DNA of 64,000 nucleotides from contig JAOALC010000003.1 of NCBI GenBank assembly GCA_025153775.1, positions 186,001 through 250,000 of the forward strand. Reading direction: 5' to 3'. The stretch comes from SAR92 clade bacterium H231 (GTDB lineage: Bacteria > Pseudomonadota > Gammaproteobacteria > Pseudomonadales > Porticoccaceae). Both the position numbers and the translations under genes were made by a program. A model generated the notes under the pieces. The model saw only the letters and a list, made by a program, of their open reading frames with translations. It did no database searches and was not told the DNA's origin. Of this stretch, positions 15,401 through 23,739 are shown one piece after another (the stretch's first letter is position 1; each line of letters starts with the position of its first letter).

Positions 15401-17317
15401 ATGAAAAAATCATCTATTCTTGCGACGGCAATAACGCTGTCAGCATCATCCTTTTTTATTCCAGCAGTTATCGCGGCTGAAGCAGATATTCAGGAAGTTC
15501 TGGTCAGCGCTTCTCTGGTGCCTATTGCGGCCAATAAATCAGCCAATGCTATTACGGTAATTGATAGAGAACAGCTAAAAAACCGTGCAGCCCTGAGTGT
15601 CAGTGATCTTTTGCGCGACGTGCCTGGGCTGGCTGTGAGCCGCAGTGGTGTGCAGGGTTCTCAGACTCAGATCCGTGCTCGCGGTGCCGAGGCTAATCAT
15701 CTGTTAGTGCTAATCGATGGCGTTGAAGCCAATGACCCGTCCCAGAGCGACGAACTTAACTGGGGAGTGATGGCCGCTGATGATATTGAACGTATCGAAG
15801 TAATTCGCGGCCCGCAGAGTTCTATGCGCGGCAGTGACGCCATGGCTGGAGTGGTTAATATTATTACCCGCAGTGCCAGCGAGCCTTTTAGTGCCGCGGC
15901 ATTTACAGAGGCTGGTAGCTTCTCGACACAGCGCAGTGGCTTTAATGTTGGCGCCAAGCAGGGCAGGGTTGATGCTCGTCTGGGCTACAGCAATATGCAG
16001 ACCGACGGAGAAAATATCTCTCGTACCGGTGACGAGAAGGATGGCTATGAAAACAGCAGCCTTAACTTTAAGGCTGGACTACAGGTCAGCGATGAACTGC
16101 GAATTTCAGTGGCTGCCCGTCACTCAGACGGCATGAATGAATTTGATGCGGATAATGATTTCGATGGTTTTGTCGAAGACCAGGACAGTGTTTCGGAATT
16201 CCGCAATAGCACCATGCGTGTGCAGGGTGATTACAGTTCTGCGGATGGACGCTGGCAGCATAAGTTGATGGTTGCTCAGTCCAATAATGATAACGAAGCC
16301 TTTGCCAACGGTACTCTGGGCAATGTAACTGCCTCAACCAAAGATCAAGTTCAGTATATTGGTTCCCTGTTTTGGAACAATGGCGCGCAGCGACTCTCTG
16401 TGCTCGCCGAGCGCGAAGAAGAGGATTTCCAGCAGCGTGGTCCATTGAGTTGGGGTCTTGATCCCAACCAGGATCGCGAACGGGATACAGACAGCTATGC
16501 CCTAGAGCTGCGCACCGAAATTTCCGATGATCTAACGGTTGCGGCCAGTGGTCGCTATGATGATAATTCAGAGTTCGACAGCGCCAGCACCTTCAGAGTT
16601 GAAGCCATATACCAGCTCAATAATAGCCTCCGCCTGCGCTCTGCCTATGGCACAGCAGTTAAAAACCCCACATTTACTGAGCGGTTTGGCTTTTACACTA
16701 ACTTTATCGGCAATCCTAACCTTGAGCCTGAGGAGTCTTCCAGCTGGGAGCTAGGTATAGACAAGCAGATGGGAGAGTTAGACCTGTCAGCCACATTGTT
16801 CGATGCCGAATTGGAAAATGAGATTGATGGTTTTGTCTATGACCCGGCAACCTTTGCCTATACCTCTGGCAACAAAGAGGGCACAAGTCAGCGCCAGGGT
16901 GTTGAGCTAACGGCCTCTGTGGCTATGAGCGATAGGCTGGTTATCAATGCAGCCTATACTTACACAGATTCAGTTGAGGCCGATGGTGCAGGTGGCTATA
17001 GAGATGAGATACGTCGGGCTCGCCATACTGGCAGTCTGAATCTGGCCTGGCAGGCAATGGATAATCTGCAAATTAATACCAATGCCCAGTACAACGGTAG
17101 TCAGACTGATGTGTACTTCCCACCATGGCCAGCACCGTCTCAAACAGTGACCATGGACGATTACAGGCTGATCAATATCAATGCCAATTACAGCGCATCA
17201 GATCAGCTAGATATCTACCTGCGTCTGGATAACCTTCTGGATGATGACTATGAAGAAGTGTTTGGCTACCAGACACTGGGCTTCGGCGCCAGCCTAGGGT
17301 TGCGCTTTAGCCTTTAA
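15401..17317 (+). CDS. btuB: TonB-dependent cobalamin receptor BtuB
   Basis: This 638-residue outer-membrane protein has a signal peptide ending Val-Ile-Ala-Ala at about residue 24-26 and a TonB-box-like Glu-Val-Leu-Val-Ser-Ala. The plug domain contains Asp-Val-Pro-Gly-Leu and Ile-Arg-Gly-Pro-Gln-Ser-Ser-Met. A 22-strand beta barrel follows and ends in a terminal Phe-Ser-Leu. It should take up B12 and other corrinoids using energy from TonB. The riboswitch upstream and the cob/btu genes downstream support the substrate. After the stop, a CAGCCCG/CGGGCTG stem-loop (about 17347-17373) without a T-run separates it from the next gene. Confidence 0.93.
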   Translation: MKKSSILATAITLSASSFFIPAVIAAEADIQEVLVSASLVPIAANKSANAITVIDREQLKNRAALSVSDLLRDVPGLAVSRSGVQGSQTQIRARGAEANHLLVLIDGVEANDPSQSDELNWGVMAADDIERIEVIRGPQSSMRGSDAMAGVVNIITRSASEPFSAAAFTEAGSFSTQRSGFNVGAKQGRVDARLGYSNMQTDGENISRTGDEKDGYENSSLNFKAGLQVSDELRISVAARHSDGMNEFDADNDFDGFVEDQDSVSEFRNSTMRVQGDYSSADGRWQHKLMVAQSNNDNEAFANGTLGNVTASTKDQVQYIGSLFWNNGAQRLSVLAEREEEDFQQRGPLSWGLDPNQDRERDTDSYALELRTEISDDLTVAASGRYDDNSEFDSASTFRVEAIYQLNNSLRLRSAYGTAVKNPTFTERFGFYTNFIGNPNLEPEESSSWELGIDKQMGELDLSATLFDAELENEIDGFVYDPATFAYTSGNKEGTSQRQGVELTASVAMSDRLVINAAYTYTDSVEADGAGGYRDEIRRARHTGSLNLAWQAMDNLQINTNAQYNGSQTDVYFPPWPAPSQTVTMDDYRLININANYSASDQLDIYLRLDNLLDDDYEEVFGYQTLGFGASLGLRFSL

Positions 17318-17427
17318 AGGCTGTCGGTTAACATTGGCAGATGATTACAGCCCGTTGCAGTGGTGGCGGGCTGGGTAGTCAGTAGAGACGGTTTTGTCTA
17401 TGCTGATTTGCCGTAGGAGGAAACCCT

Positions 17428-18342
17428 GTGAAAATAGTTTCGTTGTTGCCCAGTGCTACAGAACTAGTCTGCGGCTTAGGCCTGCGCGATCAGTTGGTGG
17501 GTGTATCCCATGAATGCGATTATCCCGCCTCTGTGGTTGGTTTGCCGGTGCTCACCAGCTCGCGGATTCCCGAGGGGTTGGATAGCGGTGAAATAGACCG
17601 CCTGGTAACGGATCAGCTCAAGAACGACGAGGCGCTCTATGATTTGGTGATGGAGCCGCTGATCGAGCTTGAGCCCGATCTAATCGTGACTCAGGCCCTG
17701 TGCGATGTCTGTGCAGTGTCTGGCAACGATGTGGCCCGAGCTATCGGCAGTTTGCCTGGTGAACCCAGGGTGGTGAATCTTGAGCCCATCTGCCTAAATG
17801 ATGTGTTGGATACAGTAGATCTGCTCGCCGAAGCTGCCGGCTGTATAGAACAGGGCAAGCGCTACAGAGCAGAATTGCAGGGGCGCATTGATACTGTGGC
17901 AGCTCGCTCAGAAAAGATTGCAGATAAACCCAGAGTTGCGCTGCTGGACTGGCTGGACCCACTGTTTGATGGCGGTCACTGGAGCCCGGAAATTATTGAT
18001 CTGGCTGGCGGTGAGCCCTGTTTTGGTGCCAAGCAAGAACCCTCGCAGCGCCGCGACTGGGAGCAGTTAATCAACGCCAATCCGGAGGTGATTTTTATTG
18101 CTCTGTGCGGCTTCAACATGGAGCGTTCTATGCAGGATGTGGAGCAATTTCTTGCCTGCGACGGCTTTGCTGCGCTGCAGGCTGTGTCTCACACCAAAAT
18201 TTTTCTGGTGGATGGCAATGCCTACTTTAGTCGCCCCGGCCCTAGGCTGGTGGATGCGCTAGAAATTATGGCTAATGCATTGCATCCCAGTATCCATTTG
18301 TTGCCAGCGGGTTTACCCGAGGCGACCAAAATCATTGAATAA
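17428..18342 (+). CDS. Leaderless BtuF-like cobalamin-binding protein
   Basis: This 304-residue periplasmic-binding-protein-like (class III, helical) protein starts directly with Lys-Ile-Val-Ser-Leu-Leu-Pro-Ser-Ala-Thr-Glu, so it lacks a signal peptide and is probably cytoplasmic. The GTG start is fixed by a TAGGAGGA site 7 nt upstream. A Cys-Asp-Val-Cys motif lies near residues 92-95. Related proteins are often annotated as cobalamin-binding proteins beside B12 genes. A role in handling or salvage of corrinoids inside the cell is inference. A second, exported BtuF is encoded at 20766. It lies 12 nt before cobO. Confidence 0.75.
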   Translation: MKIVSLLPSATELVCGLGLRDQLVGVSHECDYPASVVGLPVLTSSRIPEGLDSGEIDRLVTDQLKNDEALYDLVMEPLIELEPDLIVTQALCDVCAVSGNDVARAIGSLPGEPRVVNLEPICLNDVLDTVDLLAEAAGCIEQGKRYRAELQGRIDTVAARSEKIADKPRVALLDWLDPLFDGGHWSPEIIDLAGGEPCFGAKQEPSQRRDWEQLINANPEVIFIALCGFNMERSMQDVEQFLACDGFAALQAVSHTKIFLVDGNAYFSRPGPRLVDALEIMANALHPSIHLLPAGLPEATKIIE

Positions 18343-18354
18343 GGTTACAGCCCA

Positions 18355-18969
18355 ATGACAGACGAACAGGCAAAAAAAGACAGCAGCCATAAAACCAAAA
18401 TGCAAAAGCTAAAAGAGAATGTAGATTCTTCAATTGCTGCTGCGGATACTGAGCGCGGGGTATTTATCCTGCTCACCGGCAATGGCAAGGGCAAGTCTAG
18501 CTCTGCCTTTGGCATGGTGATGCGCGCCCTGGGTTATGGCTACAAAGTCGGTGTGGTGCAGTTTATTAAGGGCGCCCAGTTGTCCGGCGAAGAGCTGTAT
18601 GTGCGCGATCACTGTCCCCAGGTGACGTTTCAGCAGATGGGCACGGGCTTTACCTGGGACACTCAGGATCGCTCTGCAGATATAGCTGCAGCGGAAAAGA
18701 GCTGGGCAGTGGCTGAAAAAATGCTTAGCGATAAAAGCTATCACCTGGTGGTGCTCGACGAGCTAACCTACATGCTGAGCTTTAAATACCTGGATCAGGA
18801 GATGATTTTCAAAGCGCTTAAAAATCGCCCCCAGAATCAATCTGTGGTGGTGACAGGCCGCGGTGGCGGCTCAGTACTGGCCGATATGGCAGATACAGTC
18901 TCTGAAATCAAAGAAGTAAAACATGCCTATAACTCTGGTGTAATGGCTCGTAAGGGCGTGGACTATTAA
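18355..18969 (+). CDS. cobO: Cob(I)alamin adenosyltransferase (CobO/BtuR)
   Basis: This 204-residue P-loop ATP:corrinoid adenosyltransferase attaches the 5'-deoxyadenosyl group to cob(I)alamin or cob(I)inamide after uptake. The P-loop Thr-Gly-Asn-Gly-Lys-Gly-Lys-Ser-Ser lies at about residues 41-49. The family segments Val-Val-Gln-Phe-Ile-Lys-Gly and Val-Leu-Asp-Glu-Leu-Thr-Tyr are present. The first 30 residues are charged and low in conservation. The TAA stop directly abuts the btuC start codon. Confidence 0.95.
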   Translation: MTDEQAKKDSSHKTKMQKLKENVDSSIAAADTERGVFILLTGNGKGKSSSAFGMVMRALGYGYKVGVVQFIKGAQLSGEELYVRDHCPQVTFQQMGTGFTWDTQDRSADIAAAEKSWAVAEKMLSDKSYHLVVLDELTYMLSFKYLDQEMIFKALKNRPQNQSVVVTGRGGGSVLADMADTVSEIKEVKHAYNSGVMARKGVDY

Positions 18970-19989
18970 TTGCGCCACTTCTCCGCACCAAGTTTAATCT
19001 GGGCGCTGGCAATACTGTTGCCAGTGGCCGCACTGGTGTCTATCACTGTGGGCACCGTGGATATATCCCTGTTAGATGGATTAGCTGCGCTGACTGGCGG
19101 CTCGATTAACTCTCAAACCCATACCATTCTTATCGATATTCGCCTGCCCCGTATTCTGTTGGCTATTACTGTAGGCGCTGTGCTGGCCAGTACAGGTGCA
19201 GTTATGCAGGGGCTGTTTCGCAATCCCCTGGCCGATCCCTCTCTAATCGGAGTGTCCAGCGGAGCCTCTGTGGGTGCCAGTCTGATGATTGTTACCGCTG
19301 GCGGCTTTATTAAGTCGGGAGCATTACTGGGCCTATCTCTGGTGGCAGTGGGCGCCTTTGTGGGCGGCTTTGCGGCCACATTGCTGGTTTACCGTTTGGC
19401 AACCTCCGGTATTGGTACCTCAGTGACCACCATGCTATTAGCGGGCATAGCCATAGGCGCACTGGCGGGCGCACTAAATAGTTTACTCAGTTATTTTTCT
19501 GATAATGATATGTTGCGTCAGATTAGTCTCTGGCAAATGGGCAATCTCAGCGGTGCCAGCTGGACAAAGGTCATTGTTATGGGCGCGGTTGCCCTGTTGT
19601 TGATGGGCCTGTTCCCCCGCGAGAGCAAGGCGCTCAACGCATTATTGCTGGGAGAGTCTGAAGCTCGTCACCTGGGTATTGATGTGCAGCGAGTAAAACG
19701 TCGCCTGATTGTACTCACGGCTCTAGGGGTGGGTGTCTCTGTGGCCCTGGCAGGGCTGGTGGGTTTTGTTGGTTTGATTATGCCCCATATTGTGCGCCTG
19801 GCCATTGGTCCAGATCATCGCTGGTTAGTGCCGGCCTCAGCCCTTGCGGGCGCCACATTACTGGTGATTGCCGATAGCCTAGCGCGCATTGTTGTGATTC
19901 CAGCCGAGCTGCCCACAGGCATTTTAACCGCGCTGCTGGGAGCGCCTTTTTTTGTCGCGCTGTTGCTGCAACAGCGCAGGGATGTGTGA
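18970..19989 (+). CDS. btuC: B12 ABC transporter permease BtuC (FecCD family)
   Basis: This 339-residue polytopic permease (about ten helices) has the FecCD family motif Gly-Leu-Phe-Arg-Asn-Pro-Leu-Ala-Asp-Pro near residue 78. The cytoplasmic coupling region Leu-Gly-Glu-Ser-Glu-Ala-Arg-His-Leu-Gly is at about 226-235. It forms the inner-membrane channel with BtuD. The TTG start follows the cobO stop with no spacer, and btuD starts 3 nt after its end. The substrate is inferred from the B12 context, since haem and siderophore permeases look alike. Confidence 0.9.
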   Translation: MRHFSAPSLIWALAILLPVAALVSITVGTVDISLLDGLAALTGGSINSQTHTILIDIRLPRILLAITVGAVLASTGAVMQGLFRNPLADPSLIGVSSGASVGASLMIVTAGGFIKSGALLGLSLVAVGAFVGGFAATLLVYRLATSGIGTSVTTMLLAGIAIGALAGALNSLLSYFSDNDMLRQISLWQMGNLSGASWTKVIVMGAVALLLMGLFPRESKALNALLLGESEARHLGIDVQRVKRRLIVLTALGVGVSVALAGLVGFVGLIMPHIVRLAIGPDHRWLVPASALAGATLLVIADSLARIVVIPAELPTGILTALLGAPFFVALLLQQRRDV

Positions 19990-19992
19990 CCT

Positions 19993-20766
19993 GTGAGCCT
20001 GGTGGCCGACAATATTTCACTGCATCTGGCGGGCTTTGACCTGCTGCGCAATATTAGTCTTGAGGTTGAGACTGGCAAGGTGACAGCCATAGTGGGTCCC
20101 AATGGTGCGGGCAAATCCAGTTTGCTCAAGGTGCTGACGGGGGAGATGGCAGCCACCAAAGGCCAGGTGTATCTCAACAATCGGCTGTTGCAGCACTGGC
20201 CACTGTTGGATAAAGCGCAACTGCTGGCAGTTCTGCCGCAACACACAATGTTGAACTTCCCCTTTACTGCAGATGAGGTGGTCGGCCTGGGGCGAATTCC
20301 TCACAACACCGGACTGAGCAAAGATAGGGAGATTATTACTGAGGCTCTGGATCTGGTAGATGCAAGTTATTTGCAAAAGCGCCTGTATACCCAGATGTCT
20401 GGCGGGGAAAGACAGCGGGTCCAGTTGGCGCGAGTGCTGGCGCAAATCTGGCAGGCCAGTCATCTGGGGGACCAGTTTTTAGTGCTCGACGAGCCCACCT
20501 CGGCCTTTGATCTGTCCCATCAGAAACTCACTCTGGATATTGTGCGTCAACTGGCTGATAAATCTGTGGGAGTGGTAATGGTTGTCCATGACCTAAATCT
20601 GGCAGCTCGCTGTGCCGATAATCTTGTGGTTATTGATGCCGGTGTGATCGCCGCTCAGGGTAGCCCGGAAGCTGTTCTAACGGAGGCTCTAATCGACAAA
20701 GTATTCGGGGTGAAGTCAATTATTGCCCAGCATCCAGAGACCAAAAGACCACTGGTGATCACTTAA
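19993..20766 (+). CDS. btuD: B12 ABC transporter ATP-binding protein BtuD
   Basis: This 257-residue ABC ATPase has Walker A Gly-Pro-Asn-Gly-Ala-Gly-Lys-Ser-Ser (about 36-44), signature Met-Ser-Gly-Gly-Glu (about 135-139), Walker B Leu-Val-Leu-Asp-Glu-Pro-Thr-Ser and switch His (Val-Val-His-Asp). It starts at GTG and overlaps btuF by 1 nt. The sequence is also close to haem importer ATPases (HmuV). The B12 assignment comes from the operon. Confidence 0.9.
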   Translation: MSLVADNISLHLAGFDLLRNISLEVETGKVTAIVGPNGAGKSSLLKVLTGEMAATKGQVYLNNRLLQHWPLLDKAQLLAVLPQHTMLNFPFTADEVVGLGRIPHNTGLSKDREIITEALDLVDASYLQKRLYTQMSGGERQRVQLARVLAQIWQASHLGDQFLVLDEPTSAFDLSHQKLTLDIVRQLADKSVGVVMVVHDLNLAARCADNLVVIDAGVIAAQGSPEAVLTEALIDKVFGVKSIIAQHPETKRPLVIT

Positions 20767-21683
20767 TGCGCAGCTTGCTTCTGTCAATGCTATGTTTTTC
20801 CTGGTCAGCGGCAGGGGCTATTGTTGTGATGGATGACAATGGACAGGAGGTTCGGCTCGAGCAACCTACTCAGCGCATTGTCAGTCTGGCGCCCAATATT
20901 ACTGAGGTACTGTTTTATATTGGGGCAGGCGAGCAAATTGTGGGCGCCGACGAATACAGTAATTATCCACAAGCCGCAAAAAGTATTTTACGGGTCAGTA
21001 ACCATGCAGCGGCAAACTATGAATTGATACTGTCCCTGAAGCCAGATCTGGTGATTGCCTGGCAGTCTGGCAACGGCGATAAGATTATAAATCCGCTGCG
21101 CAAACTGGGTATTCCGGTATTTGTGGTGGAAACGCGCAAGATGGAGGCTATTCCCAACCTGCTGCGGCGTTTTGGTCAGCTTACCGGAAATCAGGATAGC
21201 GCAGAGCAGCGAGCTAATGAATTTAGTCAGAGATTAGAGGCACTGCGCGCTGCGCAAAGTAATAAGCCGCCGGTGAGAACGTTCTACCAGATATGGGACG
21301 AGCCTCTGATCACTCTAAATGGCAAACATATGGTCAGCGATGTGATATCTCTCTGCGGAGGCGAAAATATTTTTGCCGACGCCGCGCCTCTGGTGCCCTA
21401 TGTCAATATTGAGTCGGTTGTAGCTGCAGACCCGCAGATGATTATTGCCGGAGGCAGTCAACAAGAGCAGCCCCGCTGGTACAGCAGTTGGCAGCAGTGG
21501 CAGGGCATATCAGCGGTAATCAACAAACAGATTTATCTGGTGCCTTCAGATCTAATGCAGCGCCATTCAGCGCGTATTCTAGAGGGCGCTGAAATAATGT
21601 GTGACTATATGGACAGCGCCCGCGGCAAGATAAGGAAAGCGCCCGCGGCCACACATATAAAGCGCCTGCGGCCATACATATAA
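20766..21683 (+). CDS. btuF: B12 ABC transporter substrate-binding protein BtuF
   Basis: This 305-residue class III periplasmic binding protein has a cleavable signal peptide (about residues 1-18, ending Ala-Ala-Gly-Ala). The Arg-Ile-Val-Ser-Leu-Ala-Pro-Asn-Ile-Thr-Glu motif begins the first lobe. It should deliver cobalamin to BtuCD. The last 16 or so residues (Lys-Ala-Pro-Ala-Ala-Thr-His and on) are encoded by copies of a 23-bp repeat. The C terminus may therefore be a recent extension past the normal family end. Confidence 0.9.
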   Translation: MRSLLLSMLCFSWSAAGAIVVMDDNGQEVRLEQPTQRIVSLAPNITEVLFYIGAGEQIVGADEYSNYPQAAKSILRVSNHAAANYELILSLKPDLVIAWQSGNGDKIINPLRKLGIPVFVVETRKMEAIPNLLRRFGQLTGNQDSAEQRANEFSQRLEALRAAQSNKPPVRTFYQIWDEPLITLNGKHMVSDVISLCGGENIFADAAPLVPYVNIESVVAADPQMIIAGGSQQEQPRWYSSWQQWQGISAVINKQIYLVPSDLMQRHSARILEGAEIMCDYMDSARGKIRKAPAATHIKRLRPYI

Positions 21684-21696
21684 AGCGCCCGCGGCC
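21636..21696 (+). repeat. 23-bp tandem repeat at the btuF 3' end
   Basis: Two complete units (aaagcgcccgcggcc plus an 8-nt AT-rich spacer such as acacatat) and a third unit lacking the spacer lie head to tail. A degenerate core copy lies at 21614-21625. The first units are inside the btuF reading frame and the third follows its stop. Each core holds the short palindrome CCGCGG. Confidence 0.9.
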
Positions 21697-21697
21697 A

Positions 21698-21728
21698 ATA
21701 AAAAAGCCGCTAACAATGTTAGCGGCTT
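21698..21728 (-). terminator. Intrinsic terminator of amtB
   Basis: An 11-bp perfect stem AAGCCGCTAAC/GTTAGCGGCTT with a 3-nt loop is followed, on the minus strand, by a run of T residues (the A-run at 21699-21705). On the plus strand no T-run follows directly, so it mainly serves amtB, with possible weak use for the btu operon. Confidence 0.85.
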
Positions 21729-21812
21729 CGAATGTCCCTTTTTTTCACTTCGTCAAATCTGAATAAAACGATAGTGTTCGGACTGTTATATATTGTTCCC
21801 CTGATTTTCTTA

Positions 21813-23123
21813 TTATAGGTCATACCCCCTCTCGTTATGCTCTGTGAGATCGAGACCATTTGTTTCATCTTCTTCGCTGACACGTAATACTAACAGCTTA
21901 TCAACCAGTTTCAACAGTATAAATGTTGCTATACCTGTGTAGACGAACGTCGAGGCAATACCCACAAGTTGAACATAGGTCTGAGAGGCCATGTTCATTC
22001 CTTCGTTATAACCCTGTCCGCTGAATACGCCCAGCGCATCAGAGGCAAAAATACCTGCATAGAATGTACCCAGGATACCGCCAACACCGTGTACCGGGAA
22101 TACATCCAGAGAATCATCAATTTTAAAGCGCTGCTTGATTGCCTGAGTGGCGTAGTAGCAGATAATGCCGGCGCTAAAGCCGATAATTAGAGCGCCAGCT
22201 GGGCCAACAAAGCCAGAGGCAGGTGTAATGGTACCCAGACCAGCAACCATGCCGGTAACAATACCCAGTACCGAAGGCTTACCATATTTGACCCACTCCA
22301 TCATCATCCAGGCCAGTGATCCCGAAGCCGCTGAGATATGGGTAACCAGCATGGCCATACCTGCATCACCATTGGCCGCCAAAGCAGAGCCGGCATTAAA
22401 GCCAAACCAGCCAACCCAGAGCATACCGGCACCGGTCACCGTCATAGTCAGATTGTGAGGAGGCATTGCCTGGGTGGGGAAGCCTCTGCGGTTGCCCAGC
22501 ACCAGTGCGGCAACCAGAGCGCCAACACCTGCAGTGATATGCACAACTGTACCACCGGCAAAGTCCAGCAGGCCCATCTCACCGAGCCAGCCACCACCCC
22601 AAACCCAGTGAGTAATAGGCGCGTAAACCACAACCAGCCAGAGGGCGCTGAACAGCAGCATGGCACTAAAACGCATGCGCTCGGCGAAGGCACCTACAAT
22701 CAACGCAGGGGTAATCACTGCGAAGGTCATCTGAAACATAGCGAATACAGACTCGGGAATATCGCCAGCCATAGACTCTTCTTTGATATTGCCCATCAGT
22801 AAATTATCTAGGTTACCAATCCAGGCATTCATGGAGCCGCCGTCGCCAAAGGCCAGACTATAGCCAAAGGCAAACCAGATCAGAGAAGCCATACAGGTAA
22901 TGGCAAAACACTGCATCAATACGGACAGGGCATTCTTAGAGCGAACCAGGCCGCCATAGAACAGCGATAAACCAGGTATGGTCATAAATAGCACCAGAGC
23001 TGTAGATGTCAGAATCCAGGCTGTATTGGCGCCGTTTAAATCATCGGCAAAAACCTGAGTAGACAGGGCGCTTAAAATAATCGCAAGAATGCCTCGGCTG
23101 AGGTATTTATTGTTGGCTAGCAT
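21813..23123 (-). CDS. amtB: Ammonium transporter AmtB
   Basis: This 436-residue ammonium channel has a signal-peptide-like N terminus (ending Gln-Val-Phe-Ala at about 27) and 11 predicted helices. It carries the Amt motifs Phe-Tyr-Gly-Gly-Leu-Val-Arg, Ala-Gly-Gly-Thr-Val-Val-His-Ile (first pore His) and Val-His-Gly-Val-Gly-Gly (second pore His). The ATG at 23123 is preferred over one 36 nt upstream because AGGGG precedes it and the mature family start fits. Upstream are a sigma-54 promoter and an NtrC-like site, which suits induction under nitrogen limitation. No glnK lies beside it. Confidence 0.97.
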   Translation of the reverse strand: MLANNKYLSRGILAIILSALSTQVFADDLNGANTAWILTSTALVLFMTIPGLSLFYGGLVRSKNALSVLMQCFAITCMASLIWFAFGYSLAFGDGGSMNAWIGNLDNLLMGNIKEESMAGDIPESVFAMFQMTFAVITPALIVGAFAERMRFSAMLLFSALWLVVVYAPITHWVWGGGWLGEMGLLDFAGGTVVHITAGVGALVAALVLGNRRGFPTQAMPPHNLTMTVTGAGMLWVGWFGFNAGSALAANGDAGMAMLVTHISAASGSLAWMMMEWVKYGKPSVLGIVTGMVAGLGTITPASGFVGPAGALIIGFSAGIICYYATQAIKQRFKIDDSLDVFPVHGVGGILGTFYAGIFASDALGVFSGQGYNEGMNMASQTYVQLVGIASTFVYTGIATFILLKLVDKLLVLRVSEEDETNGLDLTEHNERGYDL

Positions 23124-23245
23124 GATGTTTCCCCTAAGAAACGCACTAAAAGTGTGCACAAATAATGATCCAGCAGCAAAATATGCACCACTATAGATCG
23201 AAAAATTGTCTTAAGGCCTGAAATCCAGACCTTAGGAGTAAAAAT

Positions 23246-23261
23246 AGCAAAATCTATGCCA
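23246..23261 (-). promoter_or_regulatory. Sigma-54 (-24/-12) promoter of amtB
   Basis: On the minus strand TGGCAT-N5-TTGCT matches the consensus TGGCAC-N5-TTGCA, with the required GG-N10-GC spacing. It lies about 120 nt before the amtB start codon. The cognate sigma factor RpoN is encoded at 61276-62823 in this window. Confidence 0.75.
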
Positions 23262-23304
23262 GACCAGGCAAAGCATGCACTGATATGAACCATTTTTAGC
23301 GGCG

Positions 23305-23321
23305 AGCACCAGATGGGTGCT
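23305..23321. promoter_or_regulatory. NtrC-type activator binding site upstream of amtB
   Basis: The perfect palindrome AGCACC-N5-GGTGCT matches the NtrC (GlnG) site pattern GCACC-N5-GGTGC. It sits about 45-60 nt upstream of the -24 element, a usable place for an enhancer-binding protein. Confidence 0.65.
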
Positions 23322-23374
23322 TGGGGGTGCCCTATTATTGGGCTCTCTGCTGTCTAGCTCTGTCTATACTAGAT

Positions 23375-23407
23375 GTATATCAGAGGTATATCAGAGGTAT
23401 ATTGGAG
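23375..23407 (+). repeat. Three 11-bp direct repeats (gtatatcagag) before the DUF4404 gene
   Basis: Two identical units and a third variant (gtatattggag) run directly into the ribosome binding site of the next gene. The third unit contributes the GGAG of the Shine-Dalgarno. Slippage here would change the leader. Confidence 0.8.
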
Positions 23408-23413
23408 GCAATT

Positions 23414-23689
23414 ATGGTTGATAGCGACGATTTAAAGGCCAGGCTGCGGATACTGAGAGCCAGGCTTGAGAATGCGACTGGCGTGAGCCCTTCCGAGAGG
23501 GATCTGTGGACCAGCTTAATGAAGGAGATTATTGCCATTAGCGAAGCAAAAAAGCCTGCAAATAATTCCGCTCACAGGAGTTTAAGAGAGCTGTGGGAGC
23601 AAAAGAGTTCTGCCTATGAGGTGGATCATCCGGAAATCGCCTATATGGTGCGTCAAGTGCTGGACATGTTGGCTAAAATGGGGATTTAA
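23414..23689 (+). CDS. DUF4404 family protein
   Basis: This 91-residue soluble helical protein ends in the family signature His-Pro-Glu ... Val-Arg-Gln-Val-Leu-Asp-Met-Leu-Ala-Lys-Met-Gly-Ile. An Arg/Glu-rich helix lies near the N terminus. The ATG at 23414, with GGAGG 5 nt before it, is preferred to a longer open frame from 23321. The function of the family is unknown to me. It is divergent from amtB, so the region between could serve both. Confidence 0.75.
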   Translation: MVDSDDLKARLRILRARLENATGVSPSERDLWTSLMKEIIAISEAKKPANNSAHRSLRELWEQKSSAYEVDHPEIAYMVRQVLDMLAKMGI

Positions 23690-23739
23690 TGGCCGCTGCG
23701 ATATAATTCACAAAAACATAGATATTCCGGTGTACGACC

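Noticed and set aside
15262-15480. 72-residue plus-strand frame across the B12 riboswitch end
   Set aside because: It overlaps the B12 box and the btuB start in another frame. It is a riboswitch artefact.
22338-22802. 154-residue open frame antisense to amtB
   Set aside because: It is a shadow of amtB, His/Gln-rich, without a start signal.
23314-23335. Second sigma-54-like element in the amtB leader (gggcacc ... aagca)
   Set aside because: Spacing between GG and GC is one base off when the CAC part is aligned, and it overlaps the NtrC-like palindrome.
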